From: Bolinopsis microptera
Lineage: Eukaryota; Ctenophora; Tentaculata; Lobata; Bolinopsidae
Reading direction: 5' to 3'
NCBI RefSeq assembly: GCF_026151205.1
Contig: NC_087078.1
Coordinates: 12,941,118-13,005,117 of the forward strand
Length of the DNA: 64,000 bases
The notes under the pieces were generated by a model, which worked only from the letters and a program-made list of their open reading frames with translations, ran no database searches and was not told the origin of the DNA. Positions within the stretch are counted from its first letter, which is position 1; the number at the start of each line of letters is the position of its first letter. Made by a program: the position numbers and the translations under genes. This document shows positions 34,727 through 49,200 of the stretch, piece after piece.

Positions 34727-37700
34727 AAAATTGTGGTAAAATAATATGCTTTTCTGTCTAATGCAGTTAGATCCGGACGATCTAAAGCATCTACAATTCA
34801 AATTGATTACCTCTGCAACAAGCACATGTGCGTTTATAGGAGTGTTCGGAAGTTCGACAACAGCACTCACTTAGTTAAACATCGGCTACGTTATTTAATT
34901 TTTTAAATTATGTTTTATGTTTGTTATTACACCATTCTTTTTTAATTTCAGCTTTTCTTCCGATGAGATTTGTGTTCGATAGTTGCTCACTATTTGGACA
35001 ACATTAGGAGTACTAAACTTTGTAACCGCTCATGCCCTATGCTGTTGCTGCTCGGCTTACTCTAACTAGACCGGCCCCGCGCTTGCAGTGCCATAGCGCA
35101 CGTCCACGTCACGTGCCATACGCACGTCACGTAATACGCGCATGGTTATTGGTTATGTGAACTGCACGGCAGCACGGCGCACGATTTATTGCATACCTGA
35201 AACAAATGTGAAAGGACCCTAATATAAACTTTAACAATTATTATTCCTAACGACTAACGTAACACGTTCTCTAAATCTAATTGTTACCCAACCCCACAAA
35301 ACTTTTCTACCCTAATGTCTACCCTAATGACTACAGCTGTCGGCAATACTAAGAACATTTTATTTTAGTCTACATAGATGCTTAAATTTAAATGATTAAA
35401 AAATTGATACGATATGGCGAGTGAAGAGAACTGCAAGGTGCAGTCCAGTAACTAATAAGACTACAAAGGTTTTACTTAATTTTTACCTAAAGTACCATGT
35501 ATTTAACCATTAAAACATAGTTTAAATAAAAACAGGACCAGACGGGCCACGCTCCATAAAGACCAAACCTTTATAAAGGTTCCTTAAAGAGCGCTGTCCT
35601 GTTTTTCTAATTAAAACAATGTCATCAAGTTAATATAGTACTAGTATAAAGCCTTATTACCTTCGTAATCTTTACCATTGGCAGAAACGTCCGCAGGTCC
35701 CCCGCCCCTATAAACGGTCTGATACACCTCAAGAACTAGTAAGGATTATTCTCTTTCGTTTACAGAAACCCTGTTACAGGCACCCCCGTACTCTATTTAA
35801 TGGATTCCGGAAGTTTATAAAACAATACTCATGAACGCAGCTGCAGCAGCAGAGGTATTACTATCACGTTGACAATATCTGAACCACTATGTCTATATAT
35901 ATAAAGCTCTATACCACCTCATACACTGATCGTACCTTGATCTTGACAGATCATCAATATTATCTGTTTCCACGACATATAACATCTTACTATTCTCGCC
36001 AAATGCCAAAAGGTCTAACCGTTTGATTAAAGATACTACGTTTTAAAAAACCTTTCCCAAAATTAAAAACTGCATTGTTAGTTTGTATCTATTGTAGAGA
36101 AACACTGGAAATGGGCCCCTCTCCGGCTATTTATGGTTAGTCGTTAGTCACCTAACTTGTGTATTTAGTTAATAGTTTCGAAACCTGTACGCTTATTTTG
36201 CATCCTTTCGAAACGTTTTAATTTTTCTTGATTGTTATTGTGTTTGTGGTAGAAACTGGATACATACGCCATGATATTGATTTATGCAATCGAGTTACGA
36301 TAGAACGCAATTTCTGCAGTATGCAACCGGGACGGCGGACCCGTTCTAATTCTAGTTGCTCAGATGTACCCAATACACCAATACCAATTCTTTGTTGTAC
36401 ATTGTAGTTAATTTGACACCAACCAGTACCTAAACTACCTATCTAACGATCCATTCCTTAATTATCGGTCTCAACTAACCTGAGCTTACTTTACAAGTTA
36501 GTTTGTACTTCACTCCCTATATTCGTTGAAATCAATATCAAATTGGTTTTAATTCAGTAGTCCAAATCACGTGTTGTTTTGCTTATAGTACAGAATACTC
36601 TTGCGACAAGTAATCTAGTAGGCACTCACGGTGCAATGAATAGTATCACGACGCGTGTTTATAGGTTAACCGTGCAAGTATCACGGCGCGATGTAAAGGT
36701 TACCGCGTTTTTAGGTTACACTTACGGGGGGCGCGTTGTTTAGGTTACCCGTGATTTTTACGATGGGTCTGCCGGCCGTGTGTCACATGTCAATGCAAGT
36801 GTTAAAACGGCCGATTTTAACCGCAGGTGTAAAAATGAGTTATTTATAGTATTACACACCTCCAATTGATATATAGACGTAATGATGTCGCACGAATTCT
36901 ACATGTGACATTGATTCACAACCTACAGGTGATTTAGAATTATCATTGTCTCACGTAAGCAATAAACTGAATAATATAAAATATATAGTTATTAATTATA
37001 GGTTTACGTACACGGTCTAGGGTCACGGTTCAGTCTTACTTTCTGCAGTTTCTTAATATAATATCATGATAATAAGACATACAACGTTTACATAATCAGT
37101 ATTGCAGTATCATTTCTTGAATTTTTTATCTGTTAGTAATTATTTATTAGTATCAGTTGTGTAGTATTTAAAAAGTGGTGATCAAGAAAAATAAGCATAT
37201 AATCGCTACTTGATAATGTTTTACCAAAATCCATTCATAATTCCATACACATATTTCAAATGTATCTGAAGAATAAATATTCAAAGATAAGCCTATAATG
37301 ATATATGTGATCGTAAATTACTCTGGATTTCTTGCCCGATGAGGTCTTTTGAAAAAAATTAGAACGTGCGCGCAATCGAGACATCCCGAACGATATTATT
37401 AATTTTATAACGCAATCTTAATATAGTATAATAATGTAGAAACTTTAACTTTGTCTACGATTATACTGCTCCCTTCCTTAAAAGGCTTCCTAGAAAAAAG
37501 GCAGTGGCACTCAAGCCTCAAATCGTATATCTTAAATGCTTCCCAAAAAAAAAATGTTGGAATATCAACCGAGTTAATTTTGCTCAAATTCAGAATCAAA
37601 ATAGTATAAGTTCACCCACATTATACAAACACGTCTCACCAACTGATGACTGAAAACCCAGATATTCATTTCTCTAGGAAACCAAACCACCCGATTAGAT

Positions 37701-40700
37701 GTCGCATATTCACCTTAAATCAAATATAAAACAGCACCATTTACTGGCAGTATCTGAAATACTGCAATAAATTTTTTAATTTTTGTAATATTCAAACGCA
37801 ACTCGTAGAAAATGGTTAAATGGCTCAATCATCATGGATCTGGGAGATGGTCCACGTTATAATGAGGCGCGCACGATGTGGTCTCTGTATACTCCAAATC
37901 ACGTGGTTATGATAAGGACATAATAGATCTAATTCTGCATGTAATTGAATATAATTTATGAAATTCTTAAATCTTAATACGTAGAAATTCAGCTTATCGT
38001 ATGTTTTCTTCAGTATTTACTATTTGATAATAATAATTTATTACCGAGAAGAATTATTAAAAGTTAAGCTTATGAGAAATCAGCTGTCAAGTAATATTGA
38101 TCCATTAATATAATATTCACAGATTCTAGACCCCATATATTTTATAACGGCTTACGGCCAGACAGATTGGATAGTTTACGAGTTCCAGCCTCAGAGATAT
38201 GCACGGATCAAATTTGTATCTACATCATCCCTCATCCCAAGACCCAAATAATAGTAACTTTTAACTCATCAAGAGCTGTGCTCAAGTCTTTACGTCACTT
38301 ATTACACTATACCTATAAACTGTTTCGTGACGACGCGAACCTCCATAAAATTTAAAGTAAGGCCGCGGTGAATTTGCATAAATATTATGCAATATATATC
38401 ATAATACTACGAATATTGTCCATTATCTACAGGCCTTTCCCCTGCGTCTCCACTTCTATATCAACTGAGTGTTGTATTTTGACAAAAAACGCTGAATTAT
38501 AACATATTCTCGTCTTAATTTATATCGTACCTCTGTCCTGTGCGAATAATCATACCCAAACAAGAAGGTGAATAAAGTATACACACACCTTTCTCTATAA
38601 TATCTAATCATCTGTATTATACTTACAGAGCTAAGTCCTACATAAGGTTGCAGTAATGTGATCTACGACCTACTTGAACTCTATCCAACGGTACCAGGGT
38701 GGCAATTGGCCATTAGAGCATTACATGTAACGTTTTGGGCAAGGTGCTTATCGAGTGTTTTCTGCCGAATATTGTAAACGTATATATTGTTTGATATACC
38801 TTTTGTACTGCAACCAGTCTTTTGTTAGATCGTCGTCGTAAAGTTCTTTTCGATGCCTCTTTACAGCTACCGTCCCACCAATATATTTTTGGTTAAAATA
38901 TCAATCGTTCTTAAAATTATTTTTTAAATATAAATTTATTTAACTGTCATGTACTACTTTAGACATGAATTGGCAATGATGTGCAATATCCTTGTAAAAC
39001 TTATGAAAAATTCCTTATTTTTCCCAGAAAGTGTCCAATATCATATTTTGAATGAACCAAACTTTATATGAAGGTAAATCTTATAACTACACATTCTCTA
39101 TGATTATCACTCAGTATCTTCCATTATAATTGGTTACAATTCAGAAAAAAATCATTATATTGACCAATTTTATGGCCAAAATCAACAAATTTGGTGCGTA
39201 TGCCCAAAATATGGGCATATGGTTTTGGCTCCGAACTCATCCATTTTTTGTCTAATCTTGATGAAAATTCATATAAGAGTCAGGGACCACTAGCTACAAG
39301 TAGAGCACCTAAAATCTGGTTTTTGGGGCACGCCCAGGAATTTGGCTAAATTGGGCCTAATTTAACCAAATATGGCGTGGCTGCCCCCGGGCACCGTTGG
39401 CGGTTGGTCGGGGACCCCCCAAAAGTTCGTCACCGGTCCAAGTTGTTGGTCAACCTGCAATCTCAAACCAAGTTTCACAAAAAAATCTCAGGTGAACCCC
39501 CCCCCTCCCCCCCCCCCCCCCCTTTAAACTTACACGACTGCTAATATCAAGCAACCCCGTAACCGCGGATTATTGATAGAGTATAAAATATAAATCATAA
39601 TATGTTGCATATACTCTAACAAGGGATAGCTAATGATATTGGGTATTCTGACGGAAAATGTATTCAAGCGCCCACCACCATTGATAAGCGCCCCCAATTA
39701 GATGGATACTGCATGTGGTGGCGAAGGTTATGAACCTTCTATCATCTGTGGATTCGGTATGGACAGCGTGTTACTACTGGTAGTAATAGTTAATGTCGAT
39801 GCTTTTATTGCTTCTTAAAACTAAAAACTAATAGTGTTTAGTAAATTGTAAAACATGTAAGTATGTGATTGATTAAAGCCCCTTGTAAAGACTAAATGAC
39901 TACGTAATATACTTTAATTTGGATTAACGCTAAAATGATTCTATAAACACGTAAATCTGTACTTACCTTGTTTCTCTAAATTTAACTAAATATGCAATGT
40001 CGCATCTTCCTCGTTTAAAAATACTAAATGATTTCAGGTAGGTCGCCCAATCTATCTGTTTCTAAGAGGCCTCATTTAAGTTGTATGTGTTCACATAGGA
40101 TCACCCTCGCACATTTTTCAGCTGGCATTTGAACTCCAGTAGGTGGTACTGTGTAAAAGTATTAGTGTCGATTCTTTTATTTTTCCTTTTACTAATACTA
40201 ATATTGTTAGTATATAGAATGTGTAAATATCGGGGAAAAATTTATATTAGTTAATTTCTTTCAACTTTCACTAATAGTCTCAATTTTAATTACCGAAGTG
40301 CAGAATAGGGAAATAAATCATTATTTAACGAATTATCATGTTTGCTCTGCACGTACAAATATTAGCTCAAGATCAACGTTAGGTTTCCAGTTTCACAGGA
40401 TATAGTGTTTTTGTGTTTGTAATCATTGTAATTGTAATCATTGTAACCACTAATCGTGTACATTGTAATCATTGTCCGTCAATAACCAGCCAATTCTGAG
40501 ACTAATATCGCACTTTCTCCCCCCACCCCCCCCCCCCCCCCCCCTCCATGCCCATAGCCCAAATAGCAGTGTACTGCGGGGCAGTTTGTGATATAACTGA
40601 ATTTCATCATTACCTTTCAACTACTCTTAATATAACTGTATGTTTTGAGAGTCAAAATTTCTGCTAAATTCATAAATACTCTGGAGACTCCCTTCAATTC

Positions 40701-41564
40701 CGATATTTAACATCGAGGAAAGACCCTTTAACAAAAAATGTATTATAAATACCAATGAACACTAATATGTATAATAAATGCAATATAAATATCATAAAAC
40801 ACAAATCTGCCCATTTTTATCAATAACAAATCATATTTAAACTTGCATTCTTTGCCAGGCTGCTTTATCAAATGCAACATTTCGTAGATGATATACATTT
40901 TTGATATCATAAAGAAAGAAATTTCGATTGATTTAATTTGCTTTTTCAATGAGAACAGGCTTCACATAGTTCTTACAGATTTACGTTAGTTTGAAATGAC
41001 ACCTTGGTTGTTATTATCTATTATCAAATACCTCATTGCACAATGTGCCTCGCGAGTAGCCCTTTTAAAAAATTTGTATTATTATTATAACTCCGATGGG
41101 ATTTATCTGTGGCGCCACGAAAATCGATCTTTGGCGAAATTGGCTTGATTTGCACTTCGATGGTATTTTTGTCCGACGGCGTCAAGTATTAGCTCACTGG
41201 AAAACCGCCGTTGCTCATTTGTCATTGTCATTGTCGCCAATGACATTTGGGAATGTCAGCTCTTTTAGACTTTTAGTATTAGATTTAGAGGACAACACGT
41301 TCAATTCGTCGTGATCGTGATTCCATGCACATGTAATTTACAAAAACCTGTTTTTAGCTATCAATCATAGCTATACGACTGCCAATACGACAAATATAAG
41401 GTGTGCAAACATAATTATGATAATCTGATCTCCTTTATTTTCCTTTATTCCTGGCAGTTCCTAATAAACTAATTGTGTTATTTATAGCGTCTTTTCACGT
41501 GCTCTGCATTACAATTTTGGATTAAAATAAATTGGTTACAAAAAAAAAAAAAGTCAGACATATG

Positions 41565-41860
41565 AGTATTGCTGAAAGCACAGTGTAAGGCCTACACGGA
41601 CCGCCTCTAACTAGCCAATCCCTGTTTACATGCCGTGTAGCAGGGGACTAGAAAGAGCTAAACTAGTAAGCGGGGCATAGCCAATACACTATACTCCCAT
41701 CATTGAGTATATTACCAACCAGAAGGAAAATTTCCTTGTGTTTGGAATCTACCAAGACGAAAGTTGTACAATCCAGCGAAATTCCGAAGAATCATTCCAG
41801 TAGACTAGGCGCATTGCAACCACAGCCACGGAAATACTTATGAGTATTGCTGAAAGCACA
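41565..41860. mobile_element. Insertion of about 300 bp with 20-bp direct terminal repeats, absent from arm A
   Basis: ATGAGTATTGCTGAAAGCAC occurs at 41562-41581 and again at 41840-41859. In A the site is uninterrupted (CATATG within AAAACATATGTCTGAC, near 21,702-21,717). Here CATATG appears at one edge and ATATG at the other, so a 5-6 bp target duplication is plausible. There is no coding capacity. The same insertion occurs in C. Class unknown. Confidence 0.7.
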
Positions 41861-42248
41861 TATGTTTTAAAATAATTGTTCTCTCATTTACATTTTACGC
41901 TTTACCGAAATTTCTGTTGATTATTTGATAAGTTGCGGTTAATTTAGTCATATTAAATTTGACTAAATTGTTGTAGCCTAATTATTTGGTATTAAAGATA
42001 CCTCGAGTATTGACAGTGTGCATCAACCAATAACCATGATTGGCTCTTGAAAGGTTGCTGGTTCGAGCCTCGCCATGAGACATTAATCCTTTAAGCGTGA
42101 TTTTAATTTACGGACTTCATAAACACTGTTATATTCTGTTGGGGTCGCTAGGCCTTGTAAGATCCCGTGCCTTCCTTTCTCGGTAACTTTGTAACTATAA
42201 AGCTATAGGGACCATTCACCAAAGATACAAATGTTATTATTTTTTATA

Positions 42249-42337
42249 TTCAGGTAGCTAGGTACCTATAATTGTGGTCCCATTTATATTTTATAGTACG
42301 CAGAACTCAGTTGGTCCGTGGTCGTATTAAGGCTCCC
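42249..42337. other. Second insertion shared by arms B and C (about 90 bp)
   Basis: Relative to A (near 21,340-21,352) an extra segment is present, beginning near CAGGTAGCTAGGTACC and ending near GGCTCCCTGA. Arm C has the inverted equivalent at about 55,599-55,691. Nothing in it is recognisable. Confidence 0.65.
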
Positions 42338-45331
42338 TGATTTGCTGGGAATAAAAATGTCAGTAATTTTCAAAAGTTTAAGATTTATTTTCTATCAATA
42401 AAACTGATGGCTTATGTTGGTTCGCTTATGTAACGCATATATCATGTATCAGGATTAGGAAGTTACCAGTCTGGCAAAAAACTGTTCAGGAACTCAAAGT
42501 CCAATGATACAAATAAAGGACGCACTTCGGAACGCACTTGATCGGAGAGAAAGCAGATTTCGAATGCAACCGTAACAGCTCAGCTTACAAATAATCAAGC
42601 TTAACTAGAATTTTAAAATCCACTTGGAATAATTTTATTGCGTCTGGTGTTATACTAGTGCGTATTATTTAATCATCCATCACTTAAATTAAGAATTCAA
42701 ATTTTCTCCATCTTGTAATTGTTGCAACATATTCTGTCAACAAACCTACCGCAATATTCTGTCTCGACATAATTTCTGGTTCAGTCGGCAAATAAAATTT
42801 TTGTCAGTGATGTCTGAGATGTCTCTTTCACGTGGACACGCCCACATAACTTCCAGACTGCGCAATATTACGGTTAACTTCCAATTTGACATTTGCGTCA
42901 CAGCTACAGAACCTCGGAAGTTGCAGCTCAAAATGTCGCATTAACCATCCTGCTTTAAATGCTCCTGCACAAGGACCCCGCCACCCCGACATGTTATTAC
43001 CTTGACAGTTGATGTTAAGACATTTTGATCTTGTAAGCGTTCAACCTTCAAGGACCACTTTTTTAAACGACCCGGGGAGCGATTTTTTGACAGCTCCCCC
43101 TCAAAATTCCCTAATGTTTTGGATTGATTCGGTGGGGGGATGACCTAAATATTATTAATTTGGTGATTGTAAAAAATTAGATTTTTGAAAGGAAAGTGTA
43201 TCAGGTGGCTGTCTCTTTGTCTCTGCCCTTCTTCATTCTTCGGGAGGTTGTGAGGCATGAACATTGCTGGAAGTGTTAGTTGGCCAATTGTAGCCAAAAT
43301 GAGCATGTTTAAAATTAGCTTTGTTTAAAATGAGGCATGTTTCAAAACGAATTTTATTACCTCTTTCATCATGATCTGATGAGGGGACCAATTTGATTAA
43401 AATTTTCATTAATCTTGTTACATAATTTTATTTTCTTTTAAACAACATGGCGGGACGGACAAAACTGAACCTAGTTAAAAAATAATCCGAAAACCCGATC
43501 AGTCTACCTTGTCAATTTTACAAACGTCGACTTGGGCCCGAAAAAACATTCACCAGTCTGGTGATTCACCAGAGCTCTATTTGTCATTCATAAGAGGGGG
43601 CGTGGTGTCCCAAGGATGTCACCATCAACATGTTAAGAGGGCAGTTAAAAACTAGCGGGGGGATTGCGATGAATGGGGGACCTTAAACCACCCCATGGCA
43701 ACCATTAAGGGAGCCCCGTTACAACCAAAACCGTTTATGATTTTGGCCGGAGATTACACTTAATATTCGAAAAAATTATACACAAATAATAATATTTGTG
43801 GCCTTAAAATCCCAATTTGGGCTTTGTTTACATCGCTTCCTCAAATTATTTTGCTATTATACATTTCTTTCAAGTTTTCAACCCCATACTAAATTATAAA
43901 TAGTTGTGTTTGAAAGTATTAAAATATACCTATGTAATGTTCTGGAAAACTTTTTCCATTCTAACTCTTTAAGCTACGTCAAGTATTTTAAGGGAGCTTG
44001 AAGATAAAGTTGTTTTTTGGGTGAGGGACAGATCTTTTGGAGGGGTCTAAAACTTCAGAATAAATTTAAGTGAATATTCAAGTGTCTGGTAGATGCTAAA
44101 TTTCAAAATTAGACAAAGGAAAATAATTTTCCGTGGGGAGAGTATTTCCCGGTCAAACAGGGTTTTTTTAAAAAAAACTAGTGCTATTAATTAACATGGG
44201 TTTCCGTGGTCGGTATAATACGAGGGTTTCAAAATAAATAAAAAGTTTACCTGGGGAGTTTAAAACTGGAAAACCTATTTCCAGATAAGAGTTCTCACCA
44301 AAATATTTCTTCTTGGTTCCTATTTCTAAACCCGACACATTTTTGCCATTGAGGATAAGTCCTCCGCAACTACTGTGGTGGTGTAGCATGGGCGTGAGGG
44401 GTATCTGTTTCATATTTTATAGTTGACCAAAAAAAATCGACATATAGACATTTTCTTAGGAGGGGGGCCGTTATAATTTTTGGGAGGGGGAGGACAGATT
44501 CTGTGGGAATCTAAACTTCAGAATAATTTAGTGGATAAATTTCAAGTGTCCTGAAAAGATGGCTAATTTTCAAAATTAGACAAAGAAAAAATAATTTCCG
44601 ATGGAGTAGTTTTCAGTCAACAGGGTTTTTTTTAAAAACTAGTGCATATTAACATGTCGTTTTCGGTAAATAAACGAGTGTTTCACAAACGAAAAATAAG
44701 TTACCTATGGGAGTTTAAAAAAACTGGAACCTATTTCCAGATAAGAGGTTCTCACCAAATATTTTTCTTCTTGGTTCCTATTACTAACCCGACATTTTGC
44801 CATGAGGGGATAAGGTCTCCGCACTACTGTCGTCTCAACAAATTATTAACGGTCTTCCTAAGAAATGTTTCTATATGGTCTATTTCTTTGGTCCCACTAT
44901 AAATTTGACAGATTACCCCTCGCTCATGCTACCACCCTCTTTGGCTTTTTTTATGGTTGAACCTAGAAAAAACCTCTTGACGTTTTTATAACTTCGCGGT
45001 GCTTGACTTTTCTGGGCTGACAATTTTTAATGCAGTTCCTCGATGTTGCTGATTATTTCTGTAAATGTTTGAAGTTGTATTATAAATTCCTGCTTGGTTA
45101 TGCTTTTTAAAGGGGCAACTGAATGTTGTTTCATAAACTAGGGGGACACCTCTATTTTAGTTTATTAACAGCAAACCCATTCAAAATTGTTATTATATTC
45201 ATTGATTTAAAAAAATAAAATACCATGACAAGATAAAGGTTACGAAATTCATGCATCCCTTCTATAATAAGCTATATCAAAAACCGATTTATCTCAGTTT
45301 TCTCACTCGCCTCGCAAGCAATGCTTCGTTC

Positions 45332-47128
45332 TTAAGGATGATTATTTTTCTAATAATTTAGATTAAAGTGGGCGGGTTCGTTTTCTTTTCAACTGATGGT
45401 TGATATGTTCCACCGATGAGCAAACAAATGTTTTTATCCTATTCAACCTTGCTCCTCTTCTTAGTTTACCATATCCCTTTCCCGTTTAGTTCAACCTTTT
45501 TTGTGTAGGGTTTTCTTTGTTTGTTAAACTTGAAAATTTAGGGTAACAGTAGACCCACCTTGTGGACCAAAAGGCTTTTAGTCTCAAAAATATATCCTTG
45601 GTGTTCTCGGACTTTTAGTTTCCTCACTCCACCCCACCCACCTCTAAATATGCGTTTGTGTTCTTGCTTATAAATTACGTTTTTACTAGTCAGATCACAT
45701 TCTGACACCACTTCGGGAAGTTTAAACCTATTGTTTGAATTAGCGGACCTAAAAACAAGATTCCCATGTACAAATGTAAGTGTCAAATTTTATTGTTTTT
45801 TAGAGCTTACTTCCATTCATCCCTGAATAAATCGCGGATAGTGGTGGGAATTTACCCCCTACTAAAGCTGCATCTGTAGTGTCTAGGGAAGAATTCCTCC
45901 CCACCCTCGTTTTTAGGTCAGTGTAGTGTATTTTTGAAGACCGGTTTGTTCGTCCTCAAAACCAAGAGAAAAATTACTTAGTCTTTGACTTCCCTTAATC
46001 GCAAGATTTTTTGCCCTTCGAATTCCCAAGGTTTTTCCCATCATTTGTTTTAACGTTTATCGCCAAAAAATTAGGGAAAAACTTCCCCCATCTCCCCCCC
46101 CCAACCCTCATCAAGAATAATTACCCGGGGGCCCATCATACCATAGCCGAATTTTTAAGGCAGATCCCGGGGGGCCTTCGGTGTCCCTGGATAGACCCCG
46201 GTGCCCATTCCGCAGCACCAATAAACCGGCCCCTTTTGGGTCTTAAGTCAACCCGGGTCAACAATTCCGGAGATGGTTGAAGCCATCCTCTTTCATGTCC
46301 CCCCACGGGGTTTGAAAAGGGAAATTAACCGTTCAGGTCCCGGTTAATTTTGGGGGCACAAGTAAGAACCTCATCTGCAGGCTGTCCTGAAGGAGGGCCG
46401 GGCACTAACAGTGGCCCTCGTCGAACAGAAACTTGTTTTCTCCTCAAGCAATTCAAAAAACCCGGGGAATAAGATTTCCCTCGTCCTCAATCCTTGTCAT
46501 GCTAAAGGTTTCCCCCCAAGTTTTCGGTATTGGCTTGTCCGAAATGTCGATACAACACAGTGGAGACGTTTTTGGTCTGATTTTTTTGAATTGAGGGTTG
46601 GCGGGGTTTTTGAAACTGGTATTTTAGGGTTGAAAACGCGTTTTTTATATTTTTTCGATTCGCAATCAGTTAAAAAAAGATTGGATTGAGTTTTAGTTTC
46701 TTGTTTCCCTAACACACAATTCTTTTTACATCGAAACATTAAATTTTACCGTCATCATACAAAAACTGAACGTTTGAGCTTTGTCGATGGGTTTACAAAA
46801 ATCCCACTATCAACTCTTTTGGTCATGTTTTGCCCTTGTTTGAGCTAATACAGTATCCGTCCGTACCATAACTGCAGTCGGTGTTGGGTTTAAACACTGG
46901 AGGGGGGGGGGATTTCTCCTTCCTTTTCGATAACACTACAGTTGCCCCATCCTGTTTGCCTCTACCGAAGAAAATGTCCCAGAAAAAAAAAGTAGGCCTC
47001 CTATCAGGACCATTAGAACTAATCACCATATACAGAACACAGGCGAGCTGGGAAAAGGGTTGTCTGGGTTCTTGTCAGTTGAAGCCACTGTTAGCCAAAA
47101 ACCTCTTCGACGTCCGATTTTGCATCAT
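45332..47128 (-). pseudogene. Disrupted glycosyltransferase copy in arm B
   Basis: Collinear with 17,070-18,653 from the ATG ATG pair (complement at 47,123-47,128) to TAA (45,332-45,334). It is about 210 bp longer, mostly from bases doubled next to an identical base. Fragments such as LTSKNVIYK and ECDLTS are recognisable in separate frames, and the DDD region is scrambled. As written it cannot encode the enzyme. Whether this is a true pseudogene or sequencing error is open. Confidence 0.88.
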
Positions 47129-47932
47129 TAGGGAGCTGTCCAGCCCCTTTGCACTTTGATAAGGGGATGTTTTTGTTATAATGTTATCGATCCATCATAG
47201 GTCAATAATCTAAGCATTTTGTATGATAATTAATAATGATACTTCCAATCGAATCTACCACAATGTTTCTAAACGAATTCCCAATTTGAAACTTAAATTA
47301 AAGATGATGGGAACATTGGAACAACCTTCATGTCACTGATATATTAATATAGTTTATAGCTAATAAATTACTATCGTTTATTGAAAAAACCTCCTTACTG
47401 AATGATATAACTTTTTCGGAATACTAATGCACAAAATTTTAACGAATTTATTGGTAAGTATTTTCCTAAAAAATCATCAAACAGGGCTTAATCCGAACCC
47501 TCAGAATTCGAATGGTGGGCCAAACAACACAGTGTTATTTCGGCAAACATTTTTCAAATATGCAAATTATTTCATCACCTGCCCTGAGGCAAAAATTGGC
47601 GAATTATGCCGTATGTGGCTTTGAAACAGCGTCTTTTTCCTTAGAGAAACGTATTACTCAAGCCATATTTGCTACGAAATTAAACGAATTAAATTATGAG
47701 GTACTCCCTCCAATTTTAATCTGTCGAGAATGTACGATTCAAGCTTTGAAGAGTAAAAATTAATAGCCAGGGCCGGCTCCAGTTACAGTGGGGTTGTTTT
47801 ACTTTTATGAAAAGAGCGAACATCACAACTAAGGAAAAAAAGTGGTAGAAGAATCAGAAATGCAAAAATAACAGAACAAATCGTCCAGATCTAAGGGACT
47901 TTTTGATTCATCGTTGAACGTTTGGTTTCACG

Positions 47933-48713
47933 TTACTCAAGTTCGAACACGTATGTATTTCGACGAACTAGGTTCGACACTGTCGAACTAAAAGTGGTAC
48001 CTGGGGACTCAAGTTCGGACAAGTACTAAGTTCGTAAAGGATAACTTAGACTGTCGAACTTAGTTTTTAAATATCGATCTCAAGCAAACGCAACGATCTT
48101 TACGAGCTTCGATAATCTATGTTTTTTGTTTTCTTACAATTGTATCATGCTGTTCAACTATGTGTGAATGTAATGTATATAGTCAATTTTATCTATGAAA
48201 ATATGATTGTCCTCTGACTCAATTTGTGAGTTGCAGATTGTAAACTTAGAGGAGAGATACAAAGGATGTCGTGGTAACTCGTACTCCTTTTAAATAGATA
48301 TAGATTGGAGGTACGCTTTATAAAATTACACATACATCTTTATATTATCACAAACGACTAGTAACGAGTACAGTCTAGGAGATTTGTCTGCTGAACGGAA
48401 AAGTCGGTAATCAATCTATTATCTGTTAGTAGACAGAAAAACGGTGGCAAAGGAGAATTAACATATACTTAAAACTAAGGTTCTGGATTTTCTAACGTGG
48501 TTGGCTAGATGTTGAAAATTGTTTTATCTGCCATTGAGCCTGTGATCCTATGAGAGGACCGCATACTCAACATGTCAGAATACTCCAAGCGGAAATATTT
48601 GTCGAATGAGTACGTACTGGACTCTAAGTTCGACAATGACACGGTTTGACAGGGGTGATATTGGCGAATTATGTTGTCGAACTATTTAGTGGTGTCGAAT
48701 AGAGTACGTGAAT
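47933..48713. mobile_element. Arm B copy of the Mutator-like element
   Basis: Inverted copy of 15518-16357. It is flanked by TTGAACGTT (47924-47932) and a damaged TTGAAGTT at about 48,714-48,721. Clusters of TTCGACA-type motifs remain. Confidence 0.75.
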
Positions 48714-48989
48714 CTTGAAGTTAACCTATTAATTGCAATGAAACAGCAATAATATTCATGTCTTAAACTGCCAGTGTTGTTTAATTTATTACTTTCTTCT
48801 GCCTTTTTGTAAAATCCGGATTGGAATATTATTTTTGAATCGCATAGTGGCAGGTTTTTTGGGTAATTTTATCGATCACGTTAATGCGACAAGGAAAAAA
48901 GGCTCTTATTCAGGAAAGGAATTATTTAACGTTTCAATGTGACAACATGTATTCATGAATTAACAATATTTGATAGAAATTCAAAACGC

Positions 48990-49200
48990 TGCCTTATTAT
49001 AAGATGTTACCTTTGTATTGTAGCAAGAATTATGTATTATACACAATATTTACTACAACAGGGTTACAAAGGTTATAAATTCTTATAAAACAATATGATT
49101 ATTAAACATTATTTGTTAACTTGTAACCTTTGTAGTAAGAATTGTGTATAAATACTTAATTCTGTACAAGTACAAAGGTTACATCTTATAATAAGGCAGC
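48990..49200. repeat. Head-to-head junction of arms B and C
   Basis: Arm B ends at about 49,110, at the equivalent of A 15,118. Arm C begins at about 49,120-49,125, at the equivalent of A 15,159. Only about 10 bases (near TATTTGTTAAC) separate them, so the site is a long palindrome with a slightly asymmetric centre. Each side carries its own copy of the 15140-15232 hairpin. Confidence 0.88.

Larger units (their letters stand above)
34727..49110 (-). repeat. Arm B: inverted, noisy copy of arm A
   Basis: Reading the minus strand gives arm A from about 15,118 to 28,550 in order. It is about 7% longer than A, mainly through one-base duplications and homopolymer expansions, plus insertions at about 41,565-41,860 and 42,249-42,337. 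All of A's landmarks are found: the 136-bp palindrome (about 35,505-35,640), the short tandem repeat (about 36,640-36,790), the poly-G element (39,010-39,530), the compound repeat (about 44,000-44,950), the glycosyltransferase copy and the transposon (47,933-48,713). No intact gene remains. Confidence 0.92.

Noticed and set aside
40743-41314. Open frames in arm B opposite the arm A frames
   Set aside because: They appear only through frame noise and match no protein family I recognise.
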